From: Afipia sp. Root123D2
Lineage (GTDB): Bacteria; Pseudomonadota; Alphaproteobacteria; Rhizobiales; Xanthobacteraceae
Direction of reading: 5' to 3'
Length of the DNA: 64,000 nt
Assembly: GCF_001425835.1 (NCBI RefSeq)
Contig: NZ_LMDP01000001.1
Location: 1,669,838-1,733,837 of the forward strand
In this document: piece after piece, positions 10,008 through 20,552 of the stretch
Layout of the letters: every line of letters starts with the position of its first letter
Position numbering within the stretch: the stretch's first letter is position 1
Program-made: the position numbers and the translations under genes
Notes under the pieces: generated by a model
Database searches by the model: none
What the model was told of the DNA's origin: nothing
The model's input: only the letters and a program-made list of their open reading frames with translations

Positions 10008-10661
10008 CTATCGCGTCTTGCGAAATGTCAGATTGATACGCTGGCGGCCGAGCAGCGGATGTTCTCCGTCGGTGAGCGGCATCACGCCGTGATAGGCCAG
10101 CCGCGACGGGCCGCCCCACACTACCACGTCGCCATGGGTCAGCCGGTGTCGTGCCGGGCGGTCGCTCCGCGCCATGCCGCCGAACTGGAAGACCGCCGGC
10201 AACCCCAGCGACACCGAGACGATTGGCGCATCGAGATCGAGTTCGTCCTTGTCCTGATGCAGGGACAGCTTTGCGCCCGGCTCGTAGCAATTGATGAGAC
10301 AGGCATCGGGACGAAAGCCGGCAAAGCCGGTGTGAGCCGCAGCCTTCGCGGCAAGATCGGCGAAAGCCTCGGGCATCGCCGGCCACGGCTTGCCGCTGTC
10401 GGGATCGATCGGCGCATAGCGATAGCCGCTGCGATCGCTGACCCAGCCGACCGCGCCGCAATTCGTCATCGCTACCGACATACGATAGCCGCCGGGCGTG
10501 ATCAGGTGACGAAACGGTGCATCCGCAATCATCGCGCGAAACGCCCCGACGAGCGCGGTTTCGTGCGGTCGCGCAAAACCTCGCAGGATCGCAGCCCCCG
10601 GCCCCAGCGTCACATCGCCGGCGCCGTCGTCCGCCAAAAGATTGTCGAACAGGTCATTCAT
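10008..10661 (-). CDS. alkB: Alpha-ketoglutarate-dependent DNA alkylation repair dioxygenase AlkB
   Basis: This 217-residue Fe(II)/2-oxoglutarate enzyme oxidatively removes methyl groups such as 1-methyladenine and 3-methylcytosine from DNA or RNA. The metal and cofactor residues are in place: HxD in SLHQDKDELDLD, the distal His in LAYHGVMPL, and the RxNxxxR pair in RINLTFRKTR that binds 2-oxoglutarate. The nucleotide-recognition N-terminus has GAAILRGFA. Its start codon at 10661 directly abuts the stop of the upstream oxygenase gene, so translation is probably coupled. It is the last gene of the alkylation operon. Confidence 0.95.
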   Translation of the reverse strand: MNDLFDNLLADDGAGDVTLGPGAAILRGFARPHETALVGAFRAMIADAPFRHLITPGGYRMSVAMTNCGAVGWVSDRSGYRYAPIDPDSGKPWPAMPEAFADLAAKAAAHTGFAGFRPDACLINCYEPGAKLSLHQDKDELDLDAPIVSVSLGLPAVFQFGGMARSDRPARHRLTHGDVVVWGGPSRLAYHGVMPLTDGEHPLLGRQRINLTFRKTR

Positions 10662-11402
10662 CTATTTTGCATCATGAAAAATGATGCCGACAGTATGGCG
10701 ATGCCCGGAGCGCAACTGGCTGACGCCGTGCCGCAGGTTGACGCGATAGGTCCCGCGCGTGCCCTGCACCGGCCGGTTATGGACCGCGAACACCACCGCA
10801 TCGCCCTGCCGCAGCGGCACCACGGCCGCTCGCGACTGCATCCGCGGGCGCTGCTCGGTCAGCACAAACTCGCCACCAGTGAAATCCCTGCCCGGCTCCG
10901 ACAACAGGATCGCGACCTGCAGCGGAAACACATGCTCGCCGTACAGATCCTGATGCAGACAGTTGTAGTCACCGGCGCCATATTGAAGCAGCAGCGGCGT
11001 CGGCCGTTTCTGTCCGGCCTTGTGGCAGCGCGCGATGAAATCGGCATGGGCTTCGGGATAGCGGACATCAATCCCCATCGACTCGTTCCAGCGGTTAGCG
11101 ATCGGCGCAAGCCGCGGATAGAGCGACGTCCGCAGATCCGAGATGATCTCCGGCAGCGGATAGGAGAAATACTTGTATTCTCCACGGCCGAAGCCGTGCC
11201 GTGCCATCACGATATGGCTGCGAAAGCCGTCTTCGTTGCCATACAAACCGGCAATCGCGTTACATTCATCCGCCGACAGAAGCTTATCGAGCACCGCCCA
11301 GCCGTTGCCGTCGAGATGCGCGGTAATCACCGGCCAGTCGATAGCGCTGGTGCGATGCCCAGTCGCATCAGCGGCCGGTCTTGTCTTTATCGCGACGGTC
11401 AT
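10662..11402 (-). CDS. Uncharacterised 2OG-Fe(II) oxygenase in alkylation-repair operon
   Basis: The 246-residue protein has the double-stranded beta-helix signature of 2-oxoglutarate oxygenases: HxD in NCLHQDLYGEHVFPLQ, a distal His in VNLRHGVSQL, and a basic residue for 2-oxoglutarate in RHTVGIIFHD. It is not AlkB-like outside these residues and resembles the prolyl-hydroxylase-type subgroup. The start at 11402 overlaps the stop of the methyltransferase gene by 4 bases, and its stop abuts alkB, so all three genes form one transcript. Context suggests a role in repairing or modifying alkylated nucleic acid or protein. The substrate is unknown; the fold is firm and the function inferred from position. 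Confidence 0.85.
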   Translation of the reverse strand: MTVAIKTRPAADATGHRTSAIDWPVITAHLDGNGWAVLDKLLSADECNAIAGLYGNEDGFRSHIVMARHGFGRGEYKYFSYPLPEIISDLRTSLYPRLAPIANRWNESMGIDVRYPEAHADFIARCHKAGQKRPTPLLLQYGAGDYNCLHQDLYGEHVFPLQVAILLSEPGRDFTGGEFVLTEQRPRMQSRAAVVPLRQGDAVVFAVHNRPVQGTRGTYRVNLRHGVSQLRSGHRHTVGIIFHDAK

Positions 11403-11932
11403 GCGCGTGCCTCCAGATCGAGAAGTCTGCGCTTGCGCTCGACGCCCCAGCGATAGCCCGACAGTGAACCATCGCTGCGCACCACACGATGACACGGAAT
11501 CGCGACCGCCAGCGCGTTCGCGGCGCAGGCCTGCGCCACCGCCCGCACCGACTTCGGCGACCCGACGCACTTTGCGATGTCGGCGTAGCTTGCGGTCTTG
11601 CCGGGAGGGATTTTACGCAGCGTCTGCCACACCCGCCGCTGGAACGGCGTGCCGTGGACGTCGAGCGGCAACTCGATCGCATGCGCCGGAGACTCAACGC
11701 CCTGAACCACCACTGCAGCCAATGCCACGGCATCAGCCGTGCCGCTGACGAGGCGGGCCTGCGGAAAACGGGCCTGCAACTCGTATCTCAAGACATTTGC
11801 ATCATCGCCGAGCAGAATGGCGCAAATGCCCCTGCCGCGCGTCGCGACGAGAACCGAACCGAGCGAACATTCGCCAACCGCAAAATGGACCTCGGCATTT
11901 GCGCCAGTGGCGCGATCTTTGATGCTGGTCAT
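11399..11932 (-). CDS. Methylated-DNA--protein-cysteine methyltransferase (Ada C-terminal type)
   Basis: This 177-residue suicide enzyme takes methyl groups from O6-methylguanine. The acceptor Cys lies in AIPCHRVVRSDG. The helix-turn-helix region reads TPFQRRVWQTLRKIPPGKTASYADIA. The N-terminal block (HFAVGECSLGSVLVAT) resembles the C-terminal half of Ada more than a compact Ogt. There is no AraC-type domain or Cys-rich Ada N-terminus: the gene begins here, and ppx ends 109 bases upstream. It looks like an orphan C-terminal Ada module without its own transcription-factor part. It is the first gene of the operon. The enzyme is certain and the Ada origin inferred. Confidence 0.93.
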   Translation of the reverse strand: MTSIKDRATGANAEVHFAVGECSLGSVLVATRGRGICAILLGDDANVLRYELQARFPQARLVSGTADAVALAAVVVQGVESPAHAIELPLDVHGTPFQRRVWQTLRKIPPGKTASYADIAKCVGSPKSVRAVAQACAANALAVAIPCHRVVRSDGSLSGYRWGVERKRRLLDLEARA

Positions 11933-12041
11933 GTCCAGATACCTTGTAGGGCAACGCGCACATTGCGCGTCCGATCGACCTTACATGGCCCGATGGAGAA
12001 TTTTCCTCCACCCGATTTCCGACAGCCGGTATTCGACCGCA

Positions 12042-13649
12042 CTATCTCTTTTTAGCGGCTCTACCCTGCCCGATGAGCCGTGTGAGTTGCTTGAAGCGAT
12101 TCGTGACGCGATCCGCCGCCAGATCAGCGATCCGGTCGTCCAGAACCAGCGTGAGCTTTTGATTCCTTGTTCTGAAATGGGTGGCGGGCAGAACGCCGGG
12201 CTGCGCCGCAGAGATCAGATGGCCAACACGAAATGCCGCACCGAGAAGCCGCGCCCGCTCGACCATGGCCGGCGGCAACAGTGCGCGCACCACCTCCGGC
12301 GATTCATTCTCCGCGCTGAGACCGGCGTAACGATAGAACACCGCCAGCGCGAGAAACGCCCGGCCTTCATGGCTGATCGCGCTGAAATTGCCGTTGGTGA
12401 TGACGCTCATCGTCTGCTCGCCGCGATAGTCCGGATGGGCGCGCCATCCGATATCCGACAGCAGACAGGCGGCGTGGCGCAGCCGCCGCTCGTCCGGGGT
12501 CTCGCGCAGTTTGGCAGCGCGCATGAAACGGTCGGTCCATTCGATCAGCTCTTCGGCATGGGCGGGCGAGCGCGACCGCAACTGATTCAGCGTCCGGGCA
12601 GCTGCGAGCAGCCCATCCTGCTTCTGCTCGCGCTCCGACAGCATCTCGAACAGCAGACCTTCACGCACGCCGTAGGTGGAGAACACCACGTCTTTGGGCT
12701 GGCCGACGCGAATGATGTATTCCAGCACGAGAGCCGCATAAGCGAGCAGCGGGCGGCGGGCATCGGCAACCGTCTCGATGTCGGCCAGCATGTTGGCGGC
12801 GGCGAGGCGGCGCAGCCGCCGGGCAAAATCGAGCGCATCGGCCGCCGGGATCGTATAGCCGTGCATCACGTGCAGCGGATAGCCGCTCTGGATGATGTGG
12901 ATGCGCGCCAACGCGCGCCAGGTGCCGCCGACAGCGTAGAAGGTCCGACCCTTCCCGGCCTTGAGCTGCGGCAGATCAAGCAGCTTCTCCTTGACCAGAC
13001 GCTCGGCCTTTTTCAGCGACTTCTGAGAAATGTCCTGCAAAGCCAGTCCGCCGAGCGGAAGCGTGACGCCCGCGCGGGTGCGATTTCCGCGGACATCGAC
13101 CAGTTCGAGCGAGCCGCCGCCGAGATCACCGACGACGCCGTCGGGCTGGTAGACACCCGAGATCACGCCGAGCGCGGACAGCTTTGCCTCGCGCGCGCCC
13201 GACAGGATCTCGATCGGCGAGCCGCAGATACGTTCCGCCTTTGCAATGAAAGCTGCGCCGTTGGTCGCGTCGCGGCACGCTGCCGTCGCGATCGCGTGAA
13301 CCTTGCCGACCTTCATCACCTTGCACAGCGCGCGAAATCGCTTGAGCGCGGCCAGCGCCTTGTCGACGGCATCCGGAGCGAGCAGCCCCGTGGTCTGCAC
13401 CTCACGGCCGAGACCGCACAGGGTCTTCTCGTTGAAGATCGGAGAGAGGTTGCGAGTCATCGCCTCATAGACGACGAGACGGACCGAGTTCGATCCGATA
13501 TCGATAACCGCAACGCTCGATGACGGCTTCCGCAGCCTGGTCAGCCCATTACGTGAAAGGCGCAATTGCGCCGCCGCTGAATTGGCGGACTTAACGCTCC
13601 GAACGGCGCGTGAGACGACGCGGCGAAGATTCCTTAAGCGACTTTCCAC
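12042..13649 (-). CDS. ppx: Exopolyphosphatase / pppGpp phosphohydrolase family
   Basis: The 535-residue ASKHA-fold enzyme releases phosphate from polyphosphate ends or converts pppGpp to ppGpp. The phosphate-binding loops appear as [16 protein letters not shown] and [13 protein letters not shown], and the catalytic Glu region as [13 protein letters not shown]. The C-terminal half contains the HD-like helical domain common in alphaproteobacterial Ppx. The GTG start at 13649 puts it 59 bases inside the ppk1 end, so the two are translationally linked. Synthesis and breakdown of polyphosphate are thus encoded together. Confidence 0.93.
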   Translation of the reverse strand: MESRLRNLRRVVSRAVRSVKSANSAAAQLRLSRNGLTRLRKPSSSVAVIDIGSNSVRLVVYEAMTRNLSPIFNEKTLCGLGREVQTTGLLAPDAVDKALAALKRFRALCKVMKVGKVHAIATAACRDATNGAAFIAKAERICGSPIEILSGAREAKLSALGVISGVYQPDGVVGDLGGGSLELVDVRGNRTRAGVTLPLGGLALQDISQKSLKKAERLVKEKLLDLPQLKAGKGRTFYAVGGTWRALARIHIIQSGYPLHVMHGYTIPAADALDFARRLRRLAAANMLADIETVADARRPLLAYAALVLEYIIRVGQPKDVVFSTYGVREGLLFEMLSEREQKQDGLLAAARTLNQLRSRSPAHAEELIEWTDRFMRAAKLRETPDERRLRHAACLLSDIGWRAHPDYRGEQTMSVITNGNFSAISHEGRAFLALAVFYRYAGLSAENESPEVVRALLPPAMVERARLLGAAFRVGHLISAAQPGVLPATHFRTRNQKLTLVLDDRIADLAADRVTNRFKQLTRLIGQGRAAKKR

Positions 13650-15792
13650 GGCCTGACAGACTCGGATTGGTCATGAAGTAGTTATGCAGGTTGAAAGGTT
13701 CCTCACCCTTCGCAGCCTTCATACGTGTTGACGACCCATCCGGCAACAACTGCCAGCTTTGCTCATTGTCCTTCAGGTTCGCGACCATGATCTGCTCGAG
13801 AACCTGCTGATGAACCGTTGGATTTTGCAGCGGACACAATATCTCGACACGGCGGTCGAGGTTCCGCGGCATCATGTCGGCCGAGGCGATATACACAGCT
13901 GCTTTCGGTCCCGGCAGGCCATGCCCCATACCGAAGCAATAGATTCGGCCATGCTCCAGGAACCGGCCGATGATCGATTTGACCCGAATGTTCTCGGACA
14001 ATCCCGGAACGCCGGGGCGTAGACAGCAAATTCCGCGTACCACAAGTTCGATCGGCACACCTGCATGCGAGGCTTCGTACAGCGCGTCGATGATCTCCGG
14101 ATCGACCAGTGCATTCATCTTCATCCAGATCGCAGCGGGCTTGCCGTTCCGGGCGTAGTTCCGCTCGGCGTGGATGTGCTCGATGATGCGCTTGCGCAAT
14201 GTCAGCGGCGACACCGCCATCTTCTCGATGTCGATCGGTTCGGCGTAGCCGGTGATGTAATTGAACACGCGCGCGGCATCGCGCGCGATTACCGGATCCG
14301 ACGTGAAATACGACAGGTCGGTGTAGATGCGGGCCGTCACCGGATGATAGTTGCCGGTGCCGGTGTGGACGTAGGTGGTCAGGCCGCTACCCTCGCGACG
14401 CACCACGAATGACAGCTTGGCGTGGGTCTTGAGCTCGAGGAAGCCGTACACCACCTGGACGCCGGCACGCTCCAGATCGCGTGCCCAGCGGATGTTCGCT
14501 TCTTCATCGAAGCGCGCTTTCAGTTCGACCAGCGCGGTTACCGACTTCCCGGCTTCGGCAGCTTCCGCCAGCGTGCGCACGATCGGCGAGTTCGACGAGG
14601 TGCGATAGAGCGTCTGCTTGATCGCAACCACGTCGGGATCGCGCGCCGCCTGTTGCAGGAACTGCACCACGACGTCGAACGACTCGTAGGGATGATGGAC
14701 GATCAGATCCTTCTGCCGGATCGCCGCGAAGATATCGCCGCCATGATCGCGCACCCGCTCGGGATGTCGCGGAACATACGGCGCGAATTCGAGATCGGGC
14801 CGGTCGAGCCGCGTCAGATGCGACAACTCGTTCATCGCCAGCACGCCGTCGACCAGGAACACATCGTCGTCCGGAACCGACAGTGCGCGCTGCACGAACG
14901 ATCGCAAATCGACAGGCATCGCGGCTTCGACCTCGAGACGGATCACCGATCCACGGCGGCGGCGCTTGAGGGCGGTTTCGAACAGGCGAACGAGATCCTC
15001 CGCCTCTTCCTCGATTTCGAGTTCGGAGTCGCGGATGATGCGGAAGGCGCCCTGGCCCTTGACGGTGTAGCCGGGAAACAGCTTGCCGATGAACAGGCCT
15101 GTCGCCTGCTCGACCGTAATCAGCCGCGCCGGACCATCCTTCACAACCGGCAAGCGGATAAAGCGATCGATCTTGCCCGGCATACGTATCAGAGCGTTCA
15201 TCGCCTTGCCATCGGACCCACGCGCCAGATGCAGCGCGACGGTGAAGCCAAGACTGGGAATGAACGGGAACGGATGCGCAGGATCGATCGCCAGCGGCGT
15301 CAGCAGCGGAAAGATATTATGCAGGAAGTGGTTTTCGATCCAGGCCGCTTCGGCCTTGGTTAGGTCGCGACCCTCGACGAGAACGATCCCCGCATCGGCA
15401 AGGACGCCACGCAGATCGCGCCAGATTGCTTGCTGATCGACGGCCAGTGTCGAGACTGTTTCGTTGATGACGATCAGTTGCTCCGCGGGCGTCAAGCCGT
15501 CGGGGCTGCGCTCGGCCACGCTTTCACGAACCTGCGCCTTGAGCCCGGCGACGCGCACCATGAAGAATTCATCAAGGTTATTGGCGGAAATCGACAGAAA
15601 GCGGACGCGCTCCAGCAGGGGATGGTGCGGATTGACCGCTTCCTCGAGCACGCGGCGGTTGAAATGAAGCCAGGACAGTTCGCGGTTGATGAACCGTTCG
15701 GACGATGCCGCGATAGAGGCAGCACCCGCTGCAGTTGATATTTCTTCTTTTTTTTCAATAGCTTGAGCGGAATCCATCGCAACTTGATCCAT
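13591..15792 (-). CDS. ppk1: Polyphosphate kinase 1
   Basis: This 733-residue enzyme builds polyphosphate from ATP. The N-terminal domain begins [19 protein letters not shown]. The phospholipase-D-like C-terminal domains hold the two catalytic His regions, in [13 protein letters not shown]-like KTHAKLSF and in FYCFGMGH-like [27 protein letters not shown] is also diagnostic. ATG 15792 is preceded by GGGAG at a 6-base spacing. The upstream open frame to 15936 lacks family similarity. ppx follows with overlapping ends. Regulation by phosphate is plausible, but I see no clear Pho box. Confidence 0.97.
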   Translation of the reverse strand: MDQVAMDSAQAIEKKEEISTAAGAASIAASSERFINRELSWLHFNRRVLEEAVNPHHPLLERVRFLSISANNLDEFFMVRVAGLKAQVRESVAERSPDGLTPAEQLIVINETVSTLAVDQQAIWRDLRGVLADAGIVLVEGRDLTKAEAAWIENHFLHNIFPLLTPLAIDPAHPFPFIPSLGFTVALHLARGSDGKAMNALIRMPGKIDRFIRLPVVKDGPARLITVEQATGLFIGKLFPGYTVKGQGAFRIIRDSELEIEEEAEDLVRLFETALKRRRRGSVIRLEVEAAMPVDLRSFVQRALSVPDDDVFLVDGVLAMNELSHLTRLDRPDLEFAPYVPRHPERVRDHGGDIFAAIRQKDLIVHHPYESFDVVVQFLQQAARDPDVVAIKQTLYRTSSNSPIVRTLAEAAEAGKSVTALVELKARFDEEANIRWARDLERAGVQVVYGFLELKTHAKLSFVVRREGSGLTTYVHTGTGNYHPVTARIYTDLSYFTSDPVIARDAARVFNYITGYAEPIDIEKMAVSPLTLRKRIIEHIHAERNYARNGKPAAIWMKMNALVDPEIIDALYEASHAGVPIELVVRGICCLRPGVPGLSENIRVKSIIGRFLEHGRIYCFGMGHGLPGPKAAVYIASADMMPRNLDRRVEILCPLQNPTVHQQVLEQIMVANLKDNEQSWQLLPDGSSTRMKAAKGEEPFNLHNYFMTNPSLSGRGKSLKESSPRRLTRRSER

Positions 15793-15962
15793 CCTGAACT
15801 CCCGAGACGCGGCCTGCCGGCGATTTGCCGCCGACCATGTGCCAGCCTCATGACAGTTCAATGACATTGATGAGCCAAGGCGATGCGTCGTCAAGGCGCA
15901 GGCCAGAGCCGGCCCATCACAAGTCGCGCCTCGCAAGGAGGTTGCATCCTGAGCGGCACACC

Positions 15963-16643
15963 CTATCGGGCGTCGCGCAACACTTCAGAGGCCAGCGCCC
16001 GCGTCACCGGCCTGCGCAGCCGCAGCGACTCGGCATCCAGCACTTCGACCGCGCGCCGCGCCGCGACGAACGACCGCTCGATCCGCGACGCCAGAAAGCT
16101 GACCACGCTCTCGTCCACGCTCATCTGCCGGTCGGCGCAGAACTTCACGATCAGCGCGCGCAACATGTTGTCGTCCGGCGGCGTGAGATTGACCACTGGC
16201 AAGGCGCGCAGCCGGGAACCTGCATCCTTCAATTCGACAGTGAATGCGGACGGCGGCAAGCGTCCCGTCATCAGCACGAAGGCGTCGTCCTCACGCGCCA
16301 GATTCATCAGATGGAAGAGCGCGCGCTCGTCGAACCCCGATGGCTCCAGATGCTCGACCACCAGCGCGCCGGTCGCCAGTGCGCCGGGTACGTTTGCCGT
16401 CGTCAGCGAATGTGCAGTCATTGTCCGAGCGCCGGACTCCGCCGCCCAGATTGCCGCCAGATGGCTTTTGCCGGAACCTTCCGGACCGACCATCACCATG
16501 ATGCGGTTCGGCCAGTCCGGCCAGTTCTCCACCAGCGCCAGAGCCTGCGCGTTGCTCGGACCTTCGAGAAAGTCGTCGCGCGACAGGCTTTCCCCGTGCG
16601 GTAACGCAAAGGCAAGCTGCCGAGGTTGAACGCTGCCAGCCAC
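15963..16643 (-). CDS. hdaA: DnaA inactivator HdaA (Hda-like AAA protein)
   Basis: This 226-residue DnaA-related AAA ATPase acts with the sliding clamp to stimulate DnaA-ATP hydrolysis and prevent over-initiation. The N-terminus [11 protein letters not shown] is the clamp-binding motif region of Hda proteins. Walker A is [11 protein letters not shown] and the sensor-like region [11 protein letters not shown]. It lacks the DnaA DNA-binding domain. I favour the GTG start at 16643 because AGGAG sits 7 bases upstream and it places the clamp motif near the end; an in-frame ATG at 16664 is possible. The phosphatidyltransferase gene ends just upstream on the same strand. Confidence 0.9.
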   Translation of the reverse strand: MAGSVQPRQLAFALPHGESLSRDDFLEGPSNAQALALVENWPDWPNRIMVMVGPEGSGKSHLAAIWAAESGARTMTAHSLTTANVPGALATGALVVEHLEPSGFDERALFHLMNLAREDDAFVLMTGRLPPSAFTVELKDAGSRLRALPVVNLTPPDDNMLRALIVKFCADRQMSVDESVVSFLASRIERSFVAARRAVEVLDAESLRLRRPVTRALASEVLRDAR

Positions 16644-16674
16644 GCAATTACTCCTGCCGGTCATTCCGGCGACG

Positions 16675-17217
16675 CTACAGTGACTTCGGCGTACTCATGT
16701 GCCGCGCCCATTCCACGAGATAGAAGCAGACCGAAAGCAGCGTCAAGACCGCGACCAGTCCCATCAGCAGGACATCATACGGATACGACCGGAACCCGAA
16801 TCCGAGCGAGGCAAGGATCAATGCCGCAAAAGCGACCTGCGCGACTGTATTGAGCTTGGACACCATCAGCGGCTTCATCGGCACCGGATTGTCGAGCAGC
16901 CACGACACAATAACACCGCCGACAATCATGAAGTCGCGCGACACCACCAGAATGACCAGCCACGGCGGGATGGCGTTCCAGATCGCCAGCGCGACATAGA
17001 TCGTGACCAGCAGTGCCTTGTCGGCGAGCGGATCGAGCAGCGCGCCGATGTCGGTCGTCATGTTAAAACGCTTGGCGAGAAAGCCATCGACGGCATCGCT
17101 GACCCCGGCGACGACGAAAATCACGAAAGCGACGGTCATCTGATTGGAGGCGATCGCCCAGACGATCAGGGGCACCAGCAGAATTCGCCCGAGGGTGATG
17201 ATATTGGGAATATTCAC
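16675..17217 (-). CDS. CDP-alcohol phosphatidyltransferase
   Basis: The 180-residue membrane enzyme transfers a phosphatidyl group from CDP-diacylglycerol to an alcohol, as in phosphatidylglycerophosphate or cardiolipin synthesis. The family signature is present as DAVDGFLAKRF, with GALLDPLAD completing it. The usual Ala-Arg of the motif is Ala-Lys. About five or six membrane segments can be counted. The GTG start at 17217 gives the normal NIPNIITLGRILLVP N-terminus. It is divergent from purM and may be cotranscribed with hdaA. Which phospholipid it makes cannot be decided here. Confidence 0.88.
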   Translation of the reverse strand: MNIPNIITLGRILLVPLIVWAIASNQMTVAFVIFVVAGVSDAVDGFLAKRFNMTTDIGALLDPLADKALLVTIYVALAIWNAIPPWLVILVVSRDFMIVGGVIVSWLLDNPVPMKPLMVSKLNTVAQVAFAALILASLGFGFRSYPYDVLLMGLVAVLTLLSVCFYLVEWARHMSTPKSL

Positions 17218-17386
17218 GCGCCGACTGTCCCCGATATTACGTTCGCCCGTCCCGCCGGTTCCGGGCGAATCTCCCTGCCACGCCCGCGGCCACCGGTTAT
17301 CTACATAGTCGATGCGCGGCGCGCATGCGAGCCATTGCACCCGGCATAAATCCGACGTAACCACCTCATAAACCTCGGAAAGCGGC

Positions 17387-18460
17387 ATGAACGACAAGAC
17401 ATCCGGCCTTACCTACTCATCCTCGGGCGTGGACATCGACGCCGGCAACAGGCTGGTCGATCTCATCAAGCCGATGGTCCGCGCCACCGCGCGCGCCGGC
17501 GCCGATGCCGAAATCGGCGGATTTGGCGGCCTGTTCGATCTCAAGGCCGCCGGGTTCAAGGACCCTATTCTGGTCGCTGCCACCGACGGCGTCGGCACCA
17601 AGGTCAAGATCGCCATCGAAACCGGCATCCATGGCGGGATCGGCATCGATCTCGTGGCCATGTCGGTCAACGATCTGGTGGTCCAAGGCGCCGAGCCATT
17701 GTTCTTCCTCGACTATTTCGCCTGCGGCGAACTCGACCCAGAAGCGACGGCCTCGATCGTCGCGGGCGTGGCCGAAGGCTGCCGGGAGTCCGGCTGTGCC
17801 CTGATCGGCGGCGAAACCGCAGAAATGCCCGGCCTCTACAAGGACGGTGACTACGACCTCGCCGGGTTCGCGGTCGGCGCCGCCGAACGCGGTTCGCTGC
17901 TGCCCCATGGCGACATTGCTGCGGGCGATGCGGTGATCGGCCTCGCCTCCTCCGGCGTCCATTCCAACGGCTTCTCACTGGTCCGCAAGATCGTGGAGAA
18001 GTCGGGGATTGGTTTCGGTGCCCCGGCTCCGTTTGCGCCGGTCATGACGCTGGGCGGTGCGCTGCTGACGCCCACGAGGCTGTATGTAAAATCATGCCTG
18101 CGGGCGATCCGCGAAACCGGGGCGGTCAAGGGCCTCGCCCATATCACCGGCGGCGGCTTCACCGACAATATTCCGCGTGTGCTTCCCAAACATCTCGGCG
18201 TGAAGATCGATCTGCCGCGCGTGCCAGTGCTGCCGGTGTTCAAATGGCTCGCAGCCGAGGGCGGCGTGGCAGAACTGGAACTGCTGCGCACCTTCAATTG
18301 CGGCATCGGCATGATCGCGATCGTCCGGCCCGACGCTGTCTCTGCCGTGATCGACATCTTCGCCGAAGCCGGCGAGACTGTCGTGCAACTCGGCGAAGTC
18401 GTCACCGCCTCCGGCGATGAGCGGGTGGCCTATGACGGCCACCTCGATCTGGCGCTGTGA
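17387..18460 (+). CDS. purM: Phosphoribosylformylglycinamidine cyclo-ligase
   Basis: This 357-residue AIR synthetase performs the ATP-dependent ring closure that makes 5-aminoimidazole ribonucleotide, step five of purine synthesis. Family motifs are [17 protein letters not shown] at the N-terminus, [37 protein letters not shown] and [11 protein letters not shown]. It starts with ATG at 17387, 170 bases from the divergent phosphatidyltransferase. The stop overlaps or nearly touches the purN start, so the two genes are expressed together. Confidence 0.98.
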   Translation: MNDKTSGLTYSSSGVDIDAGNRLVDLIKPMVRATARAGADAEIGGFGGLFDLKAAGFKDPILVAATDGVGTKVKIAIETGIHGGIGIDLVAMSVNDLVVQGAEPLFFLDYFACGELDPEATASIVAGVAEGCRESGCALIGGETAEMPGLYKDGDYDLAGFAVGAAERGSLLPHGDIAAGDAVIGLASSGVHSNGFSLVRKIVEKSGIGFGAPAPFAPVMTLGGALLTPTRLYVKSCLRAIRETGAVKGLAHITGGGFTDNIPRVLPKHLGVKIDLPRVPVLPVFKWLAAEGGVAELELLRTFNCGIGMIAIVRPDAVSAVIDIFAEAGETVVQLGEVVTASGDERVAYDGHLDLAL

Positions 18461-18462
18461 CG

Positions 18463-19119
18463 ATGGGCAAACGCCGGGTCGCCATCCTGATCTCCGGGCG
18501 TGGCTCGAACATGGCCTCCCTGATCGAAGCAGCCACAGCCAAGAATTTTCCCGCCGAGATCGTGCTGGTCGTCTCCAACATCGCCGGCGCGGGCGGACTT
18601 GAGAAAGCGCGCGCTGCCGGCATTGAGACCGCGACCGTCGAGAGCAAACCTTTCGGCAAGGACCGTGAGGCGTTCGAGCGCGCGCTCAACGACACGCTCG
18701 TTGCCCACAATGTCCAGCTTGTTTGCCTCGCTGGATTTTTGCGGCTGCTGACGCCGTGGTTCGTCAAGCAGTGGGACGGACGGATGCTCAACATCCATCC
18801 GGCGCTGCTGCCGTCCTATCGCGGCCTGCATACCCACGAGCGCGCGCTCGCCGATGGCGTCAAGATCCATGGCGCAACGGTGCATTTCGTCGTGCCTGAA
18901 ATGGATGCAGGCCCGATCATCATGCAGGGCGCTGTCGCCGTGCGCGACGACGACACGCCCGAGACGCTGGCTGCGCGCGTCCTCGCCGTTGAGCACCAAA
19001 TCTATCCGGATGCGCTGCGCCTGGTCGCCAGCGGCAGCACCCGGATCGAGGGCGGCGTCTGCCGCACCAGTGCGAATGCAAGCCCCGACGACAGGCTGAT
19101 CGCGCCGGCGATTATCTGA
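18463..19119 (+). CDS. purN: Phosphoribosylglycinamide formyltransferase
   Basis: The 218-residue enzyme transfers a formyl group from 10-formyl-tetrahydrofolate to GAR in purine synthesis. Motifs are RRVAILISGRGSNMASL, LVCLAGFLRLLTPWFV, LNIHPALLPSYRGLHTHERAL and HFVVPEMDAGPII, which include the catalytic Asn, His and Asp. The ATG at 18463 lies two bases after the purM stop. A GTG at 18457 overlapping that stop would add two residues. The C-terminus after residue 200 is variable, as usual in this family. Confidence 0.97.
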   Translation: MGKRRVAILISGRGSNMASLIEAATAKNFPAEIVLVVSNIAGAGGLEKARAAGIETATVESKPFGKDREAFERALNDTLVAHNVQLVCLAGFLRLLTPWFVKQWDGRMLNIHPALLPSYRGLHTHERALADGVKIHGATVHFVVPEMDAGPIIMQGAVAVRDDDTPETLAARVLAVEHQIYPDALRLVASGSTRIEGGVCRTSANASPDDRLIAPAII

Positions 19120-19125
19120 GTACGA

Positions 19126-20475
19126 TTACTGGATCGCCGCCGAGCGCTGCGACGGTGTCACCCGCCAGATCGTATTCCCTACGTCGTCGGCAACCAGCAA
19201 TGCACCCAGCTTGTCGATCCGCACGCCGACCGGCCGTCCGCGCGCTTCACCTTTCTCATTCAGAAACCCGGTAAGAACATCACGCGGTTGACCCGACGGT
19301 TTGCCGTTGGCGAACGGGACGAAGATAACCTTGTAGCCGCTGCGCGGACTGCGATTCCATGAGCCGTGCTGTCCGACAAAAGCGCCGCCCTCCATGTTTG
19401 CGGGAAACAGCTTGCCTGTGTTGAATGTCAGACCCAGAGAAGCGGTATGCGGACCGAGCGCATAATCCGGAACGATGGCCTTGGCGACAAGATCCGGACG
19501 GGGCGGTTGAACCCGGACATCGACATGCTGACCGTAATAGCTGTAGGGCCAGCCGTAGAAGCCTCCATCCTTCACCGATGTCATGTAGTCGGGCACGAGA
19601 TCGCTGCCGATTTCATCACGCTCGTTCACGGCAACCCACAGCGCACCGCTTTGCGGCTGGAACGATGGTCCGTTCGGGTTTCTGAGACCTGATGCGAACA
19701 GACGGACCGATCGGCTGGCGCGATCGATCTCAAGCACCGCCGCACGATTGGTCTCGGCTTCAATGCCGTTCTCGCCGACATTGCTGTTCGAGCCAACGGT
19801 CGCATACAGTTTCGCGCCGTCCGGACTGGCCGTCAGGTCCTTGGTCCAATGATGATTGATCGTTCCTCCCGGCAGATCGGCGAGCTTGACACCTTTCGTG
19901 TCGATCCGCGTCGTACCTTCCTGATACGGGAACTTCAGAATCGCGTCGGTGTCGGCAACATAGAAATCATTGCCGACCAGAACCATGCCGAATGGCGAGT
20001 TCAACCCCTGCAAAAATACGGAACGGATTTCGGCCGCGCCGTCACTATCGGCGTCACGCAGCAGCGTGATCCGATTTGCACTCGGTGTCCCCGCGCCCGC
20101 GCGGCCCATCACCTTCTTCGTGATCCAGCCGCGTATTCCGGAGGCATCATCCGACTTGGGCGGAGCATTCGTTTCGGTCACCAGGACATCGCCATTCGGC
20201 AACGTATAAACAGTGCGCGGATGATCGAGACCCGTCGCAAATGCCGCGACAGCAAAGCCGCTGGCGGCGACCGGCCTCTCGCCGTTCCGCCACCCGGTCG
20301 CCGTGGCAATATTCACCGTCGGAATCCATGACGATTTCGGCTCAGGCAGGGTCGGATTCGGGCCGTATCCCTGTTCGATCGGGACGCTCGCCTGTTCGTT
20401 GCAACCGGCCAGTGTCAGCGCTCCCGCGGCGGCGGAAATGATCGAGATTGTTTTGATGTCACGGACGGCTCTCAT
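19126..20475 (-). CDS. PQQ-type sugar dehydrogenase, lipoprotein
   Basis: This 449-residue protein has a signal ending in [10 protein letters not shown], a lipobox that anchors it through Cys. A six-bladed beta-propeller of the glucose/sorbosone dehydrogenase family follows: [43 protein letters not shown] in the centre, and [14 protein letters not shown] near the end. These enzymes use pyrroloquinoline quinone to oxidise aldoses or sorbosone in the periplasm. I start at ATG 20475 because it leaves a normal charged n-region (RAVRDIK). The gene is convergent with purN, with 6 bases between them. The true substrate is unknown. Confidence 0.85.
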   Translation of the reverse strand: MRAVRDIKTISIISAAAGALTLAGCNEQASVPIEQGYGPNPTLPEPKSSWIPTVNIATATGWRNGERPVAASGFAVAAFATGLDHPRTVYTLPNGDVLVTETNAPPKSDDASGIRGWITKKVMGRAGAGTPSANRITLLRDADSDGAAEIRSVFLQGLNSPFGMVLVGNDFYVADTDAILKFPYQEGTTRIDTKGVKLADLPGGTINHHWTKDLTASPDGAKLYATVGSNSNVGENGIEAETNRAAVLEIDRASRSVRLFASGLRNPNGPSFQPQSGALWVAVNERDEIGSDLVPDYMTSVKDGGFYGWPYSYYGQHVDVRVQPPRPDLVAKAIVPDYALGPHTASLGLTFNTGKLFPANMEGGAFVGQHGSWNRSPRSGYKVIFVPFANGKPSGQPRDVLTGFLNEKGEARGRPVGVRIDKLGALLVADDVGNTIWRVTPSQRSAAIQ

Positions 20476-20552
20476 TGCCGATGCGACAATGCACAAGACA
20501 AAGAAACGTTCACACCGTCAGCTGCCCGTTCGGTCAACGCAGCAGGAGCGCC

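Noticed and set aside
8383-10461. A 692-codon open frame on the minus strand opposite rnd
   Set aside because: It is antisense to a well-supported rnd gene and its composition (Arg, Gly, His-rich) is typical of a high-GC shadow. Only its last 101 codons, with their own ribosome site, are kept as a tentative small gene.
11933-12041. An Ada box in front of the alkylation operon
   Set aside because: A GCGCAA and a GCGCA/TGCGC inverted pair occur here, but the match to the E. coli Ada box is too short to claim.
11739-13523. A 594-codon open frame on the plus strand opposite ppx
   Set aside because: ppx has clear motifs, and this frame has none; it is a GC-driven shadow.
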